Positions 41,365 to 51,252 of a stretch of DNA of 64,000 nucleotides are shown here, piece by piece (the first letter of the stretch is position 1; each line of letters begins with the position of its first letter). A program made the position numbers and the translations under genes. The stretch spans positions 5,756,415 through 5,820,414 of the forward strand of contig JAKSZU010000008.1 of the NCBI GenBank assembly GCA_026018925.1, written 5' to 3'. Below the pieces are notes generated by a model that saw only the letters and a list, made by a program, of their open reading frames with translations, searched no databases and was not told the DNA's origin. This DNA is from Tupaia tana. Taxonomy: Eukaryota; Chordata; Mammalia; Scandentia; Tupaiidae.

Positions 41365-42400
41365 AATTCATCAAGCTGGAGAAGATATAACCAACACCAC
41401 TAGTCATTAGGAAAATGCAAATCGGAGCCACAGGAACGGATCTCCTGACAGCCATCAGGATGTTTACAAAACAGAACAAACAAAGCCCAGAACACAACAA
41501 CGTTGGCAAAGACAGTGGAGAAACAGGCACCCTTGCGCACTGTTGGTGGGAATGTAACTGACACAGCCACTGGAGGCGGTATGCCTTATCTTCAAACATT
41601 AAAAATTTTAATTTTTAATAATCAGATGCTGCTCAGAGAAAGCTGGATCCCACACGACTGACCAGGGTTCAAGTCCCAGCCCCACCCACTTGAAAAATAA
41701 CCCGAGCATATGCTGAGGTGCCCAGGATCCTGACGGGGTGAAGAATGGAGGAGAGGAAGTTGTGGTGTGACGGGCCCCTGGGCCAGGGCTGCTTTCTCCC
41801 TCTCTCTCTTTCTCGCTCCTGCGTACACACATGCCCTCTGGCGATTAAAAAAATGAAAACATGAATTAGCATGTGGCCCAGCAATCCCTCTTCTGATTAT
41901 ATACCCAAAGGAAATAAAGTCCGTATCTTGAAGAGGTATTTGTAAGTCTGTATTCGTAACAGCATCGTTCCGTAGACAAGAGGTGAGGACAGCAAGCATC
42001 CTCCGGTAAAGAACGGGTAAACAGCGTGGTAGACACACACGGCATGTGATTCCCTTCCTAACAGGAAAGGAAAGCCCGGCAGGATCTTGGGGTATTGGAC
42101 TAAGTAAGGTAACTCAGAAGCTGAAGGAAAGATGCTGTGTGAGTCTACGTCACATCACAGTCAGGAAGGTGAATGGTAGTTTCCAGGTGCCCGGGGCGAG
42201 GGTTGGGGAGAGAGTTATTTGAGTACACAAAATTGTTATTTTAATGAGCTATTTCCAGTTAGATTGAATGTAGTCAATATTAACAGAGATGCTAGGGGAT
42301 TAAGGATAAGCCAAATAATTTATACACAATATAGCCTGTCACAACAGCACAGAACCGCACACTGATAGGGACTAGGGTAAAAGTTGTAAGAGTGTGTATA
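41365..42400 (+). mobile_element. Old L1 ORF2/3'-end fragment, split by a SINE
   Basis: gaaaatgcaaatcggagcca, gttggcaaagacagtgg, gcgcactgttggtgggaatg (41365-41600) and, after the SINE, gcccagcaatccctcttctg and tatacccaaaggaaataaag (41873-41930) follow the sense order of ancient L1 ORF2 and its 3' end. Highly degraded and noncoding. Confidence 0.75.
41610..41866 (+). mobile_element. tRNA-derived SINE, older subfamily
   Basis: Head partly lost; gctggatcccacacgactga, ggttcaagtccc B box, end ccctctggcgattaaaaaaa. Confidence 0.72.
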
Positions 42401-42444
42401 TCCACTTTTCAAGCATCTTTAAAAAACTTATTATTTCCCCACTT

Positions 42445-42458
42445 TTTAACTTTTTTTC

Positions 42459-42493
<35 letters not shown>

Positions 42494-42712
42494 GCTATGA
42501 GGTACTCGCACTCACCAGAGAGACAGAGAAAGCAAGCAAGAAATCGCCCTCCCCCGGAAGGATGAGCACTCCACAATCCTTTCTCCTCCACTTTGCTCTC
42601 AGGAGCTTGGGTGCACACTTGCCCCAGGTTTCATGATGGTGAGGCTGGGACTCGAACTGCACAGCAGGCCACGTGGGGTCCAGTGCCTTAACCTCCGTGC
42701 CTCTTGCTCCCC
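42445..42712 (-). mobile_element. tRNA-derived SINE, long form, with (GT)n at its 3' end
   Basis: A gtgtgt run of about 34 bp (42460-42493) replaces the T-run and gagatttttg, then cgctatgaggtactcgcac, body, and head ending gtgcctcttgctcccc. Confidence 0.8.
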
Positions 42713-42980
42713 ATCTCCCCATATTGAATACACTTACAGGACTGCTGGTGTTGCAAGAACTGTGGGGATAATGAACGCCCCGGGCATCCTCAGGCCGCTG
42801 ACAGTCCCCTTCTGTGTACACCTGCTAGCGTACTCACTGGCTACCAAAGGGCAGAGGGCAGTAATGGCCCCCAAAGAACTATCATGCTGTTGAAAACATG
42901 GTTTCAAATAAAATGCCTGTATTCCAGTGGTTATATTAAGTATACCAACTTTGAAACCATTCGGTGGCTTTGTCAATGTT
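42713..42980. other. No feature recognised
   Basis: Unassigned sequence before the next old L1. Confidence 0.4.
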
Positions 42981-43248
42981 TTATACCTCTATCGAGTGTT
43001 AATTTATCTGCCATAAGATTCACCCATCATGAGTACAATTTAATGATTTTTAGTGACTGCCTAGAGTCAGGCAAATACACCACCACCCACTTTTAGAAAA
43101 TTGCTAGCTCCCCAAAATGGTAATGCCCCTCCTACTCCCAGTCTTGGGCAACCACTGACCCACCTTTCAGTTGTAAGAATTTGCCTTTTCGGACATTTCA
43201 TATCAATGCAGTCAGATACTACATGGGCTTTTAGAAGTCAGTTCCTTG

Positions 43249-43500
43249 GGGCCAGCAGGTGGTGTAGTGGTTGACGCACTGGACTCCCCGCATGCCCAAC
43301 TACAGTTCAAGTCCAGGACCCAGTGGCTTGAAAATCATGCCAGGTGTGCGTGCAAAACCCTGAGAAGAGAGTGGAGGAGAAGGGACTGCAGCAAGGCCAT
43401 CCCCCCAGGGTGTGCTTTCTCACTTTCCCTCTCTCTGGAGAGTCCACAAGCCCTATGGCAAAACCTAAAAAAAGAGAAAGAGAAAAAGAAAGAGAGAGAA
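43249..43500 (+). mobile_element. tRNA-derived SINE, long form
   Basis: Head ggggccagcaggtggtgtag, B box agttcaagtcc, end ccctatggcaaaacc with a purine-rich tail. cagttcctt / caatttctt may be the target duplication. Confidence 0.83.
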
Positions 43501-43641
43501 ATCAATTTCTTTCACATGGCAATATTTCTGGGGGTCAGTCACGTTTCAGCCTACACTAGTGGCTCATTGCTTTTTGTTGCTGCATAGTGTTGTGTTCTAT
43601 AGGGTTAATATTAATACTATAGATTTGTATTAATATACAAC

Positions 43642-43784
43642 TTCTTTTTTATTTTTTAAGAGATAGTTTTTGCTATAGGGCGCATAGGCTCACCAGAAAG
43701 AGACAGAAAGTGAGAAATCGCCCCCGGGGCAGGGGATGGCCACATCACAAACCCTTCTCCTCCATTCTCCTCTAGGAATCTTGG

Positions 43785-43825
<41 letters not shown>

Positions 43826-43920
43826 CTTGGCGTGAGTTTCAAGTCTCTGGGTCCAGTACTGAAACCACAGTCGGCCATGTGGGATTCCAGCCCTGTGACC
43901 ACTATTCCATCCGCTGGCCC
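43642..43920 (-). mobile_element. tRNA-derived SINE, long form, with internal (CA)n
   Basis: Canonical 3' end, then an acacac run of about 36 bp (43787-43822) exactly where the consensus body has gcacgcacgcacac; head ending ttccatccgctggccc. Confidence 0.87.
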
Positions 43921-44263
43921 CTATACAGCTCTTTTTAATACACTTTCAGCAGATGGACACTGGGATCATTCTCAGTTTTGTCCTACTATGCATCGGGATG
44001 GTCTGAACTTTCACCTCCAGACTTCTGCATGGATGGATGTTATCGTTCTTGGCTGGAGCCCAGGAGCGAAGTTGCTGGCTTGCATGGTGAGCTCTGTTGA
44101 ACATACCAAGATATCTCCAAACTTCCTCTGGGGCAGCTCTCCATCTGCATCCCATCAGCAGTCTACAGGGTTCCACTCTGCTGTGTCCTTGCTGCCACTT
44201 GGTACAGTCTGTCTTTTTGATGAGAGCTTTGTCATCTGGTTTTTATGATAAGTGATGCTTTCA

Positions 44264-44385
44264 TTTTTTTTTTTTTTTTTTTCCTGGAGGGCCAGTCACA
44301 AAGCAAGCCATGAGGTCCAGAATTCAAACATAGTCGGCCACGTGGGAGTCTAGCGCCTCAATCACCACGCCACCTGCTGTCCCCG
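44264..44385 (-). mobile_element. tRNA-derived SINE, short form
   Basis: T-run, gggccagtcacaaagcaagc, head ending cacgccacctgctgtcccc. Confidence 0.78.
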
Positions 44386-44984
44386 CGAGCACACTTTTGT
44401 TGTCTAATGCACAAATGCGTGGCTTCATTGCTCGCCCGTGACTGAAGAACAATGACGTCCGTGGGAAGTGCCCCAACTGTTGCCCGGGACCTCACTGTGA
44501 CTCAGAGCTCCTCAATATCAGGGAAACCCTCTCCAAACGCTGCCCCCATGGAACTCTCGGAGCACCTCTGTGTGGCTGTCCTTCCAGTGCCATAGTATTT
44601 TGTAGGTCATTTCTTTCTGTCATCTAAGAGAGGGAGAGAAGTAGGGACTCGCCATGCCACGTGGCCCAGGTTCCCGGGGTTCCCGAGCAGCCGGCCATGC
44701 GCACACCTGTGCTCGGGCTGTCAGGAGATCTGAACCCAGGGCCTTCCCACACAGCTCCTGGCCCACACGGCCACACCTTCCTGCCTGTGCCCCACAGCTA
44801 GGCCTTCAGCAATGTCACTTCTCATATACTGATAGTGTTCCCCAACCGCGTTCTGTGTGATCCTCGAGTTCAGCAAGGTGGTACTAGATGTTTTTATGGG
44901 GGGGGGGGGAGATTAATGACTTATTAATTAAAAAAAAAACACTGAGTAAAGACAAGTTTAGACAGGTTCTTTATCATAAGGAGT
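44386..44984. other. No gene recognised
   Basis: A weak, eroded SINE-like stretch may lie at 44620-44775 (ggactcgccatgccacgtgg). G-run at 44899-44909. Nothing else identified. Confidence 0.4.
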
Positions 44985-45215
44985 CAGGCCTGTCCTATGG
45001 CCTGGTGGTTAAGGCAGCCAGATCCCATATGGCCTACTGCGTGGTTCAAGCCCCAGACCTGATAGCTTCAGAAACAGGCTGGGTGTGCACACTTTCCCCC
45101 GAAAGGTGGGAGAGACAGAGGGGAAGGGATTGCAGCATGGCCGTTCCCTAAGAGGGGGTTCTCTCCTCTATCTTCTTCTGGAGAGCACAAGCACTTTTTG
45201 GCACTTGTGCACACA
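44985..45215 (+). mobile_element. tRNA-derived SINE, older subfamily
   Basis: Head ggcctgtcctatggcctggt, B box ggttcaagcccc, end actttttggcac followed by a short CA repeat. Confidence 0.72.
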
Positions 45216-45620
45216 CACACGCAAATATTATCAGGACTCTCTGAGCCTTTAGAACACTCACATGAATGTGGATTGTAAAGAGGAGCTAGCACATTCAACG
45301 CCTCCTGACGTATTCAGTTGAAGTTCTTGTAATGGAATGCTTACTAACATATTGGCAGGGTATCTGCAGTCCCTAGAGGACATCTCTGAATATGCAGCTA
45401 CATTAAATATTTGACATTAATTTGGCTAAAAAATAAAAGCTACGTAGAGTCAATGTATGTAGGGAGTACTGGAGGGCTGACTCTGATAAGGCAAATGTTT
45501 TCATATTAAGCATCTTAATCAATAATATTATTTAGTATGTGTAATGAAGGTATGATAAGAGAAACCATCTAAAAAATACTGAGTGCATTAACTATCAGTT
45601 TATCCAGCTACCTTATTTCC
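45216..45620. other. No feature recognised
   Basis: AT-rich, unassigned. Confidence 0.4.
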
Positions 45621-45624
45621 CCTA

Positions 45625-45772
45625 AGTCCTTTGCAATAGAACCATTATCTTCAACTTACGAAAAAGAAGGCTTCTGTAACTGAGGTAATTTTCCTAAGAT
45701 TGCTCAGCTAGTGCAAACTGCAGGACTGTGATTCAGAGTACGGCTTGTACAATTCCACACCCCAGTTATTCC
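45625..45772 (-). repeat. MIR SINE fragment
   Basis: aaccattatcttcaacttac, ctgtaactgaggtaatttt and gctcagctagtgcaaac follow the antisense MIR core. Confidence 0.55.
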
Positions 45773-46130
45773 CCACACTTCTCTATTCCAAAGTGTAATT
45801 ACTACTTTAAATGAATATTTTGAATTTATCTGAGATTTAATGAATGAAAATTATGGCTAAATAGAACTTGGAACTTTTGAAATGAAAGTTACAAAACAGA
45901 AAACATTATTCTCATATTAACGTTCCTTTTCTAGTCCATGGTGATTAGATTTTATGAAATCCTTAAAAAATTAGAATTTTCTGGACACAAAACAGAAACA
46001 TTTTAAGTGCATTTAATAGAGTAACACTTGACAACCCTGCTAGCGAACAAAGCACTTGGAAATGTGAGAAATAAGCTGTGGAGGGAGCATGAATTCCCGG
46101 CGGGTCTAATGCCAGACACCATGGGAAAGA
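45773..46130. other. No feature recognised
   Basis: AT-rich, unassigned. Confidence 0.4.
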
Positions 46131-46136
46131 GTAAGA

Positions 46137-46424
46137 GTGTGCATGTGTGTGTGTGTGTGTGCATGCATGCATTTGTGTAGATGTATGTTGTGTGTATATG
46201 ATGTGTGTATGTGTATGCATGTGAGTGTGTGCATGGTGTGTGCATGTATATGTATGTGTTTGTGTGCACATGTACACACATGTATGTGAGCATGAATATG
46301 TGCGTGATGTGCATGTATGTGTATACGTGCCTCTGTGTTCCTGTGTGTGTATGCACACACGTATATGTGAGTGTGTGCGTACATGTATGCATGCATGTGT
46401 TCATGTGTACGTGTGTGTGTCACT
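46137..46424. repeat. TG/ATG-rich compound simple repeat
   Basis: About 290 bp of irregular tgtgtg, gcatgcatg and tgtatgtg units. It produces long spurious cysteine/valine- and histidine/threonine-rich open frames on both strands. Confidence 0.93.
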
Positions 46425-46429
46425 ACTTG

Positions 46430-47708
46430 GCGGAGGGCGTTTTCTCTTCTCCTCCTTTGTGCTCTAAGGAGGAAGAGGGCCACACGAAGAGACACGCAGG
46501 GATGTGATGGGCCACGCGGCCTGACCAGGACACGTGCAGAATTACAGAGGAGGAGTCAGATCCTGCCCTAGGCCGCGAGAGCTGCCTCCGACAGTTACTG
46601 TCCCGTTCTGAGGGGAGAGCGAGCCTCTGCGTCCCCAGAGAGTCCTGCCGATGGGCCAGTGCAGGGACACAGCCTTGCACAGAGGCTGGTCTCAGCTTGA
46701 GGCTGGGCTGCTGAGAGTCACCGCCGGGTCGCCCCTCACGCACCGTGGGGGATCAGGCCTTGCTATTGCTAGCTGGTTTGTTTAAGCAGCCTCACGTCCT
46801 CACCTCTGTCCTAAGGTTGACCCCGCTAACCACACAGGGTCATGGTAAAGAGAGTGGAGATGACAGCTGTGATGTGCACGGTCCAGGACGGCCCCAGTAC
46901 TAGCACCATAGACGGGGCGGGAGCCGGGCCAGCTCCAGAAAAGTCGCACTTCCTCCCAACAGCAGGCAACTTAGCCCGGAAGTGCTGCGCTCAGGGGTGA
47001 CCTCCTGTGTGGGGAGCTGTGGGCAACTCCGCCTGCCCCCCACACCTTCTGTCCTCTCAGCAGGTGCTCGCTCTGGCTGAGTGCGCCGTGCACTGTGGCG
47101 GCTGAGATGCCCAGGACACCCCCTGGAGTGTGGGTTAGTCCCCACAGATAACCCTTGGACAGGGGGACGTGGGGACAGAGAGCTGGGCAAACCCGCTCAG
47201 CCCTCCCTCCTCTGCCCGTGGACTGCTCCAGAGAGCCCTGATGCCGGCTGGAGGCGGGCCTGCCCGGTCTTCAGCCGACTGTGAAGGCCGCCCGTGGTCC
47301 CACGCAGCGCCTGGACTCGCGTCCTCTGCCTCGCTTCGCCTTTCCCTTACCTCATGCTGCCATTCTGGGCCTCGCCGCTCAGATGAGCTAGAGGACCTTA
47401 CTCCTTGCTTCTGGCTCCGCTTTCTGGGCTAAGGCCAGTGTCGCTTTTAAATCTGAGATGTACTGTTATTGCAAAGCTAAACTTTGACTTTATCGCGTTA
47501 GACTGGATGCCATAGAGACAGCGACATCTGCTAATTGATCTCCCTCTGTGCAGTACAGACCACGTCATGAGGGCAGACGTTTGAGGCTGCTCTTCCACAC
47601 CAATTACAATGTTGCTATTGGAGACACTGATCTCAGCAGTATGGGCTACTGGTCGTTCTTGAAAATACAGTTCACGGAGGGTTTTTACCTCTTCTGCTAC
47701 TTCATCTT
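46430..47708. other. GC-rich unique-looking DNA, no gene recognised
   Basis: Several overlapping open frames of 60-105 codons exist, plus the start of a 210-codon minus frame (47398-48030) that runs through the hAT MITE. None shows a family signature. CpG is moderately frequent, but I see no promoter-like element that I could defend. Confidence 0.4.
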
Positions 47709-47716
47709 CCCTAGCA

Positions 47717-48105
47717 CAGCGGCCCCAACCTTCCTGGCACCAGGAACGGGCCTTGTGGAAGATAATTCCTCCACAGGTGGGAGGAAGGGTGGAGTGGGGA
47801 GCGAGGAAGGTGGTGCTGGGATGACCCGAGTGCACCACATCCGCCGTGCACCCCATTTCTAGCGCCATCACGCTGCCCTGCACAATGAAACAATCGTACA
47901 ACAGGGCTCGTGGTCCCCTGAGAGTCCCCGCCACTGCCGGACCTACAGGGCCAGCACCCAGGAGGCTTCGTGAGTGATGGGGAGCGGCTGCAAACACAGA
48001 TGAAGCCTCGCTAGCTCGCCTACCTGCCACCCCCCATCAGCCTGGGGAGGATGGTCCCCAACAGACCACAGACCAGCAGCCTGGCCTGGGAGCTGGGGAC
48101 CCCTG
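47717..48105 (+). mobile_element. Non-autonomous hAT-type DNA transposon (MITE) with 8-bp target duplication
   Basis: Terminal inverted repeats CAGCGGCCCCAACC (47717) and GCTGGGGACCCCTG (48092-48105) bound 389 bp. The flanks ccctagca (47709-47716) and ccctggta (48106-48113) match at six of eight positions, the length typical of hAT insertions. Internal landmarks (cctggcaccaggaacggg, gggatgacccgagtgcac, gatggggagcggctgcaaac) fit a widespread mammalian hAT MITE whose name I do not give with confidence. Noncoding. Confidence 0.82.
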
Positions 48106-48261
48106 CCCTGGTATATTGTGGCTCTCCCATGGTTGGCAGGAGATAGTGCACTTCAGGGCTTGGCTCACCACTTCGTATACCTGCGGCTTCAGGACTCAGT
48201 GGCTAAAATACTACTAGTATTACTGTTGTTATTATTTTGTAGCTAGTGATAATTGAGTCTG

Positions 48262-48375
48262 GAGTATAACTGTTTGTGTTTTTTCTTTTTCTTTTTCCCC
48301 TTTCCTTTCTCTCTTTCTCTCTTTCTCTCGCTCGCTCGCTCTCTTTCTTTCTTTCTTTCTTTCTTTTTCTTTTTA
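48262..48375. repeat. (CTTT)n polypyrimidine tract
   Basis: Pyrimidine-only run of more than 80 bp (tttctttttcccctttcc, then ctttctctcgctcgctcg, then (ctttt)n) preceding a SINE. Confidence 0.9.
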
Positions 48376-48572
48376 GAGAGATTTTTGCCATAGGGTGTGT
48401 ACCCTTATTGGAGAGACAGAAACAGACAAAGGTACAGAAAGTGAAAAATCATCCCCCAGCCAGTTGGCCACACCACAATCCCTTCTCCTCCATTCTCCTC
48501 TTGAGATTTTGGGCATGCACACACATGCACCTGCTGTGAGTTTTAAGCCTCAGGACCAGAGTCCTGTGTGGG
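48370..48572 (-). mobile_element. tRNA-derived SINE, long form, head missing
   Basis: gagatttttgccatagggtg, body gggcatgcacacacatgcac, then the copy breaks off at ttttaagcctcaggacc before the tRNA-like part. The following 48573-48930 is unassigned. Confidence 0.78.
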
Positions 48573-48934
48573 ACCAGAGGGCCCTTCTGGGCCTGAGACA
48601 GACACGGAGTTGAAGGAAAGGGGTGCTGCATGTGGGAGTCAGCCCTGAGCCAGATCTCAGAGCATGTGAGATGAGAACCTCCACAGGATTTTGAGGAGGG
48701 AAGTGACAGAATTTGGGAGCTAGACTCTTACCCTAGTTTCCGCATGGGCTGTGAGTAACGCGGGGCAGAGACCAGTCAGCAAGCCGTCGCTTTGGCCAGG
48801 TACGCTCAGCTGAGCAGTCTGCGAGACCTAAACTGGTAAATGGCGGTGGGAAGAGACAGAGCGGTATTGCCATGGTATAAGGAAAGAATCGATAGAATTT
48901 ATAGATGGGTTGGATATATTGGATAAAGAAAGAA

Positions 48935-49032
48935 ACAGGGACCAGCAGATGACGTAATGGTTACGTCATGGTACTCCCACATGGTCGACCATGGTTCGAG
49001 TCCTGAACCCGGTGGCTTTGAACTCACGCCAG

Positions 49033-49076
<44 letters not shown>

Positions 49077-49218
49077 ATGCCCAAAATCCCAAGAGGGGAT
49101 TGAGGGGTGGCCATCCTTCCTGGGGTGATTTCTCACTTTCTGTTTTTCTCTGGCAAGTGCACGCACCCTATAGCAAAAAATCTCTCTCTCAAAAAAAAAA
49201 AAAAAAAAAAAAAGAAGA
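48935..49218 (+). mobile_element. tRNA-derived SINE, long form, with internal (GT)n
   Basis: Head gggaccagcagatgacgtaa, a gtgtgt run of about 38 bp (49036-49073) at the body site that is gcgtgtgtgc in the consensus, end cctatagcaaaaaatctc with about 25 A. Confidence 0.88.
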
Positions 49219-49535
49219 AGAAAGATAGAAATAGTGATCCTCAGGGGCCAGGGGCTGGCGCAGCAGTGAGGTGACAGGGCTGCGATCGGACAGGAGACCG
49301 AGCTGCACTGGGGTTCAGGTTGCTGTGGTTAGAGGCCCTGCCCTGAGACACGGGTCAAAGCCACATATGTAAGTGAAGTGGGGAAAGAGAAATTTTAAAT
49401 TAAAAAGTGAAGTTTTTTTAATGGAAGAATACATGTCATGGCTGAAAGGCATGTGAGCGAGCAGCTGTCTGAGGTGGACAGCCGTACAGCGGATGGGACT
49501 AGGTGTTATTTTTATTTTTGGAATCTTTTTCTTCT
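49219..49535. other. Unassigned; possible eroded SINE
   Basis: ggggccaggggctggcgcag at 49246 resembles a SINE head, but the body does not follow. Confidence 0.35.
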
Positions 49536-49811
49536 TCTTCTTCTTCTTTTTTTTTTTTTTTTAGAGAGGTTTTTGCTTTAGGGCATGTGCACCCGCCAGA
49601 AAGACAGAGAGACAGAGAGACAGAAAGCGAGAAATCACCCCCCAGGGAGGATGGCCACGGCACAATCCCTTCTCCTCCATTTTCCTTTCGGGATCTTGGG
49701 CATGCACGCACATGTGCCCAGAGTGAGTTTAAGTCACCAGGTCCGGGACTCGAACTGCAGTCGGTTACATGGGAGTTCAGTGACATAGCCATTACACTTA
49801 CTGCTGGTCCC
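49530..49811 (-). mobile_element. tRNA-derived SINE, long form, young
   Basis: (ttc)n and T-run tail, canonical 3' end, body gggcatgcacgcacatgtgc, head ending acttactgctggtccc. Confidence 0.9.
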
Positions 49812-49861
49812 TTATTTTGGAATCTTGTTATGAATAATTTTTTAAAGAATTATTTAATTAT

Positions 49862-50120
49862 GGGACCAGCAGTTAGCGTAATGGCTATGTTGCTGGACTC
49901 CCATGTAGCCGATTGCAGTTCGAGTCCCGGACCTGGTGGCTTAAAACTCACGCCAGGCGCGTGTGCGTGTGTGCCCAAGAATTCCGAGAGGAGAATGGAG
50001 GAGAAGTGATTGTGGCGTGGCCATCCCCCCTGGGGGGTGATTTCTCGCTTTCTGTCTCTCTGTCTCTCTGTCTGGCGAGTACACGCGCCCTATAGCAAAA
50101 AACTCTCTCTCTCTCAAAAA
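49862..50120 (+). mobile_element. tRNA-derived SINE, long form, young, with target duplication
   Basis: Near-consensus copy ending cctatagcaaaaaactctct. aaagaattatttaatta (49844-49860) and aaagaattaattatttaat (50121-50139) flank it. Confidence 0.92.
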
Positions 50121-50154
50121 AAAGAATTAATTATTTAATATTACTTAACTTGTT

Positions 50155-50312
50155 ATAAGACATGCGTGCTCACCAGAGAGAGAGAGAGAGACAGGTTGAC
50201 AGAGAGAGAATGAGAGAGAGCAAGTGGGAAAGCAAGCCCCCAGATCTGGTACTCGAACCAGGGTTGGCCATGTGGGAGTCCAGTGCCTTTACCACCAAGC
50301 CACCTGGGGCCC
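50155..50312 (-). mobile_element. tRNA-derived SINE, short form
   Basis: catgcgtgctcaccagagag, gggaaagcaagcccccagat, head ending gccacctggggcccc. Confidence 0.8.
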
Positions 50313-50383
50313 CTTGTCATGAATATTTAGGAGAGGAGGTCTTTTTTTTGTAGCCAGCTTCTTTGTTTACTCTTGAGAGCTTT

Positions 50384-50648
50384 GGGACCAGCAGGTGGTA
50401 TGGTGGGTAAGATGCTGGAGGACCGTGGCCAGCCGTGGTTTGAGTCCTGGACCTGGAAGTTTGAAGCTCACGTCAGGTGTGTGCATGTACGCTCAAAATA
50501 CCAGGAGCAACATGGAAGAGATGAGACTACGGCACGGCCATCGCCCACTGGGGAGGATTTCTCACTTTTCCTCTCTCGGTCTTTCTCTGATGAACACATG
50601 CATCCCTTGACAAACAAACAAACAAACAAACAAACAAAAACCTAAAAA
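50384..50648 (+). mobile_element. tRNA-derived SINE, long form
   Basis: Head gggaccagcaggtggtatgg, B box ggtttgagtcc, (caaa)n tail at 50614-50640. Confidence 0.85.
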
Positions 50649-51046
50649 AACCCAGCTGGGTTTTTACCTGCGCTTGCGTACTGCTTGTCAGGTACGGAAC
50701 TGGATGACCCGATTGCGCTTGTGCAGTGGGGACTCGGAAGGGACGAGCACAGCACAGGGGCGGTTCTGCTCACAGGAGGCCAGCGAGCATCACAGCGCGC
50801 TCCCGTGTGCAGGTGGGGCCGGCAGGAGGGAAGAGGAGAGGCAGATAACCTCTCCTTTGTCGGTGCCAATGGCTCTAGCTGTGACCCCTGGTGACACTGA
50901 CGGATGTGTCCCATGTCCCCTTGGTGGGCACATCCGGACGCCCTGCTCAGATCTACTTGTAACAAACCGGCCGGGGAAGGCTCTGGGTTTGCACCCTGGG
51001 ACCTCCCCGTGCACAGCACGTGCACACGCGCTCTCGGGGCCTGGAC
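50649..51046. other. GC-rich DNA, no gene recognised
   Basis: The open frames that cross this stretch owe their length to the adjacent stop-free minisatellite. Confidence 0.45.
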
Positions 51047-51252
51047 CGCTGAGACGGGCGGGACGACGGCGCGGGGACGGGCGGGACGACGGCGCGGGGA
51101 CGGGCGGGACGACGGCGCGGGGACCGGCGGGACGGCGGCGCGGGGACCGGCGGGACGGCGGCGCGGGGACCGGCGGGACGGCGGCGCGGGGACGGGCTGG
51201 ACGGCGGCGCGGGGACCGGCGGGACGGCGGCGCGGGGACGGGCTGGACGGCG
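51047..51252. repeat. GC-rich 23-bp minisatellite, about 9 copies
   Basis: Unit gggcgggacgacggcg plus cggggac, 23 bp, with variants gacgg/gacga, accggcggg and acgggctgg ordered along the array. Since 23 is not a multiple of three and no frame of the unit contains a stop, all three frames stay open across the array. Confidence 0.95.

Larger units (their letters stand above)
42985..44255 (-). mobile_element. Old L1 (L1M/ME-type) 3' end, split by two SINEs
   Basis: ataagattcacccatcatga, gggcaaccactgacccac, ttgccttttcggacatttca, then tttttgttgctgcatagtg and a final part near 43935-44250 follow the antisense order of an ancient L1 3' end. It is the same type as that at 34960-37510 but without the minisatellite. 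Confidence 0.65.

Noticed and set aside
46003-46495. Histidine/threonine- and cysteine/valine-rich frames of up to 133 codons
   Set aside because: Translations of a TG-rich simple repeat on both strands.
47398-48030. A 210-codon minus-strand open frame
   Set aside because: Its N-terminal half is antisense hAT MITE sequence and the rest shows no family signature.
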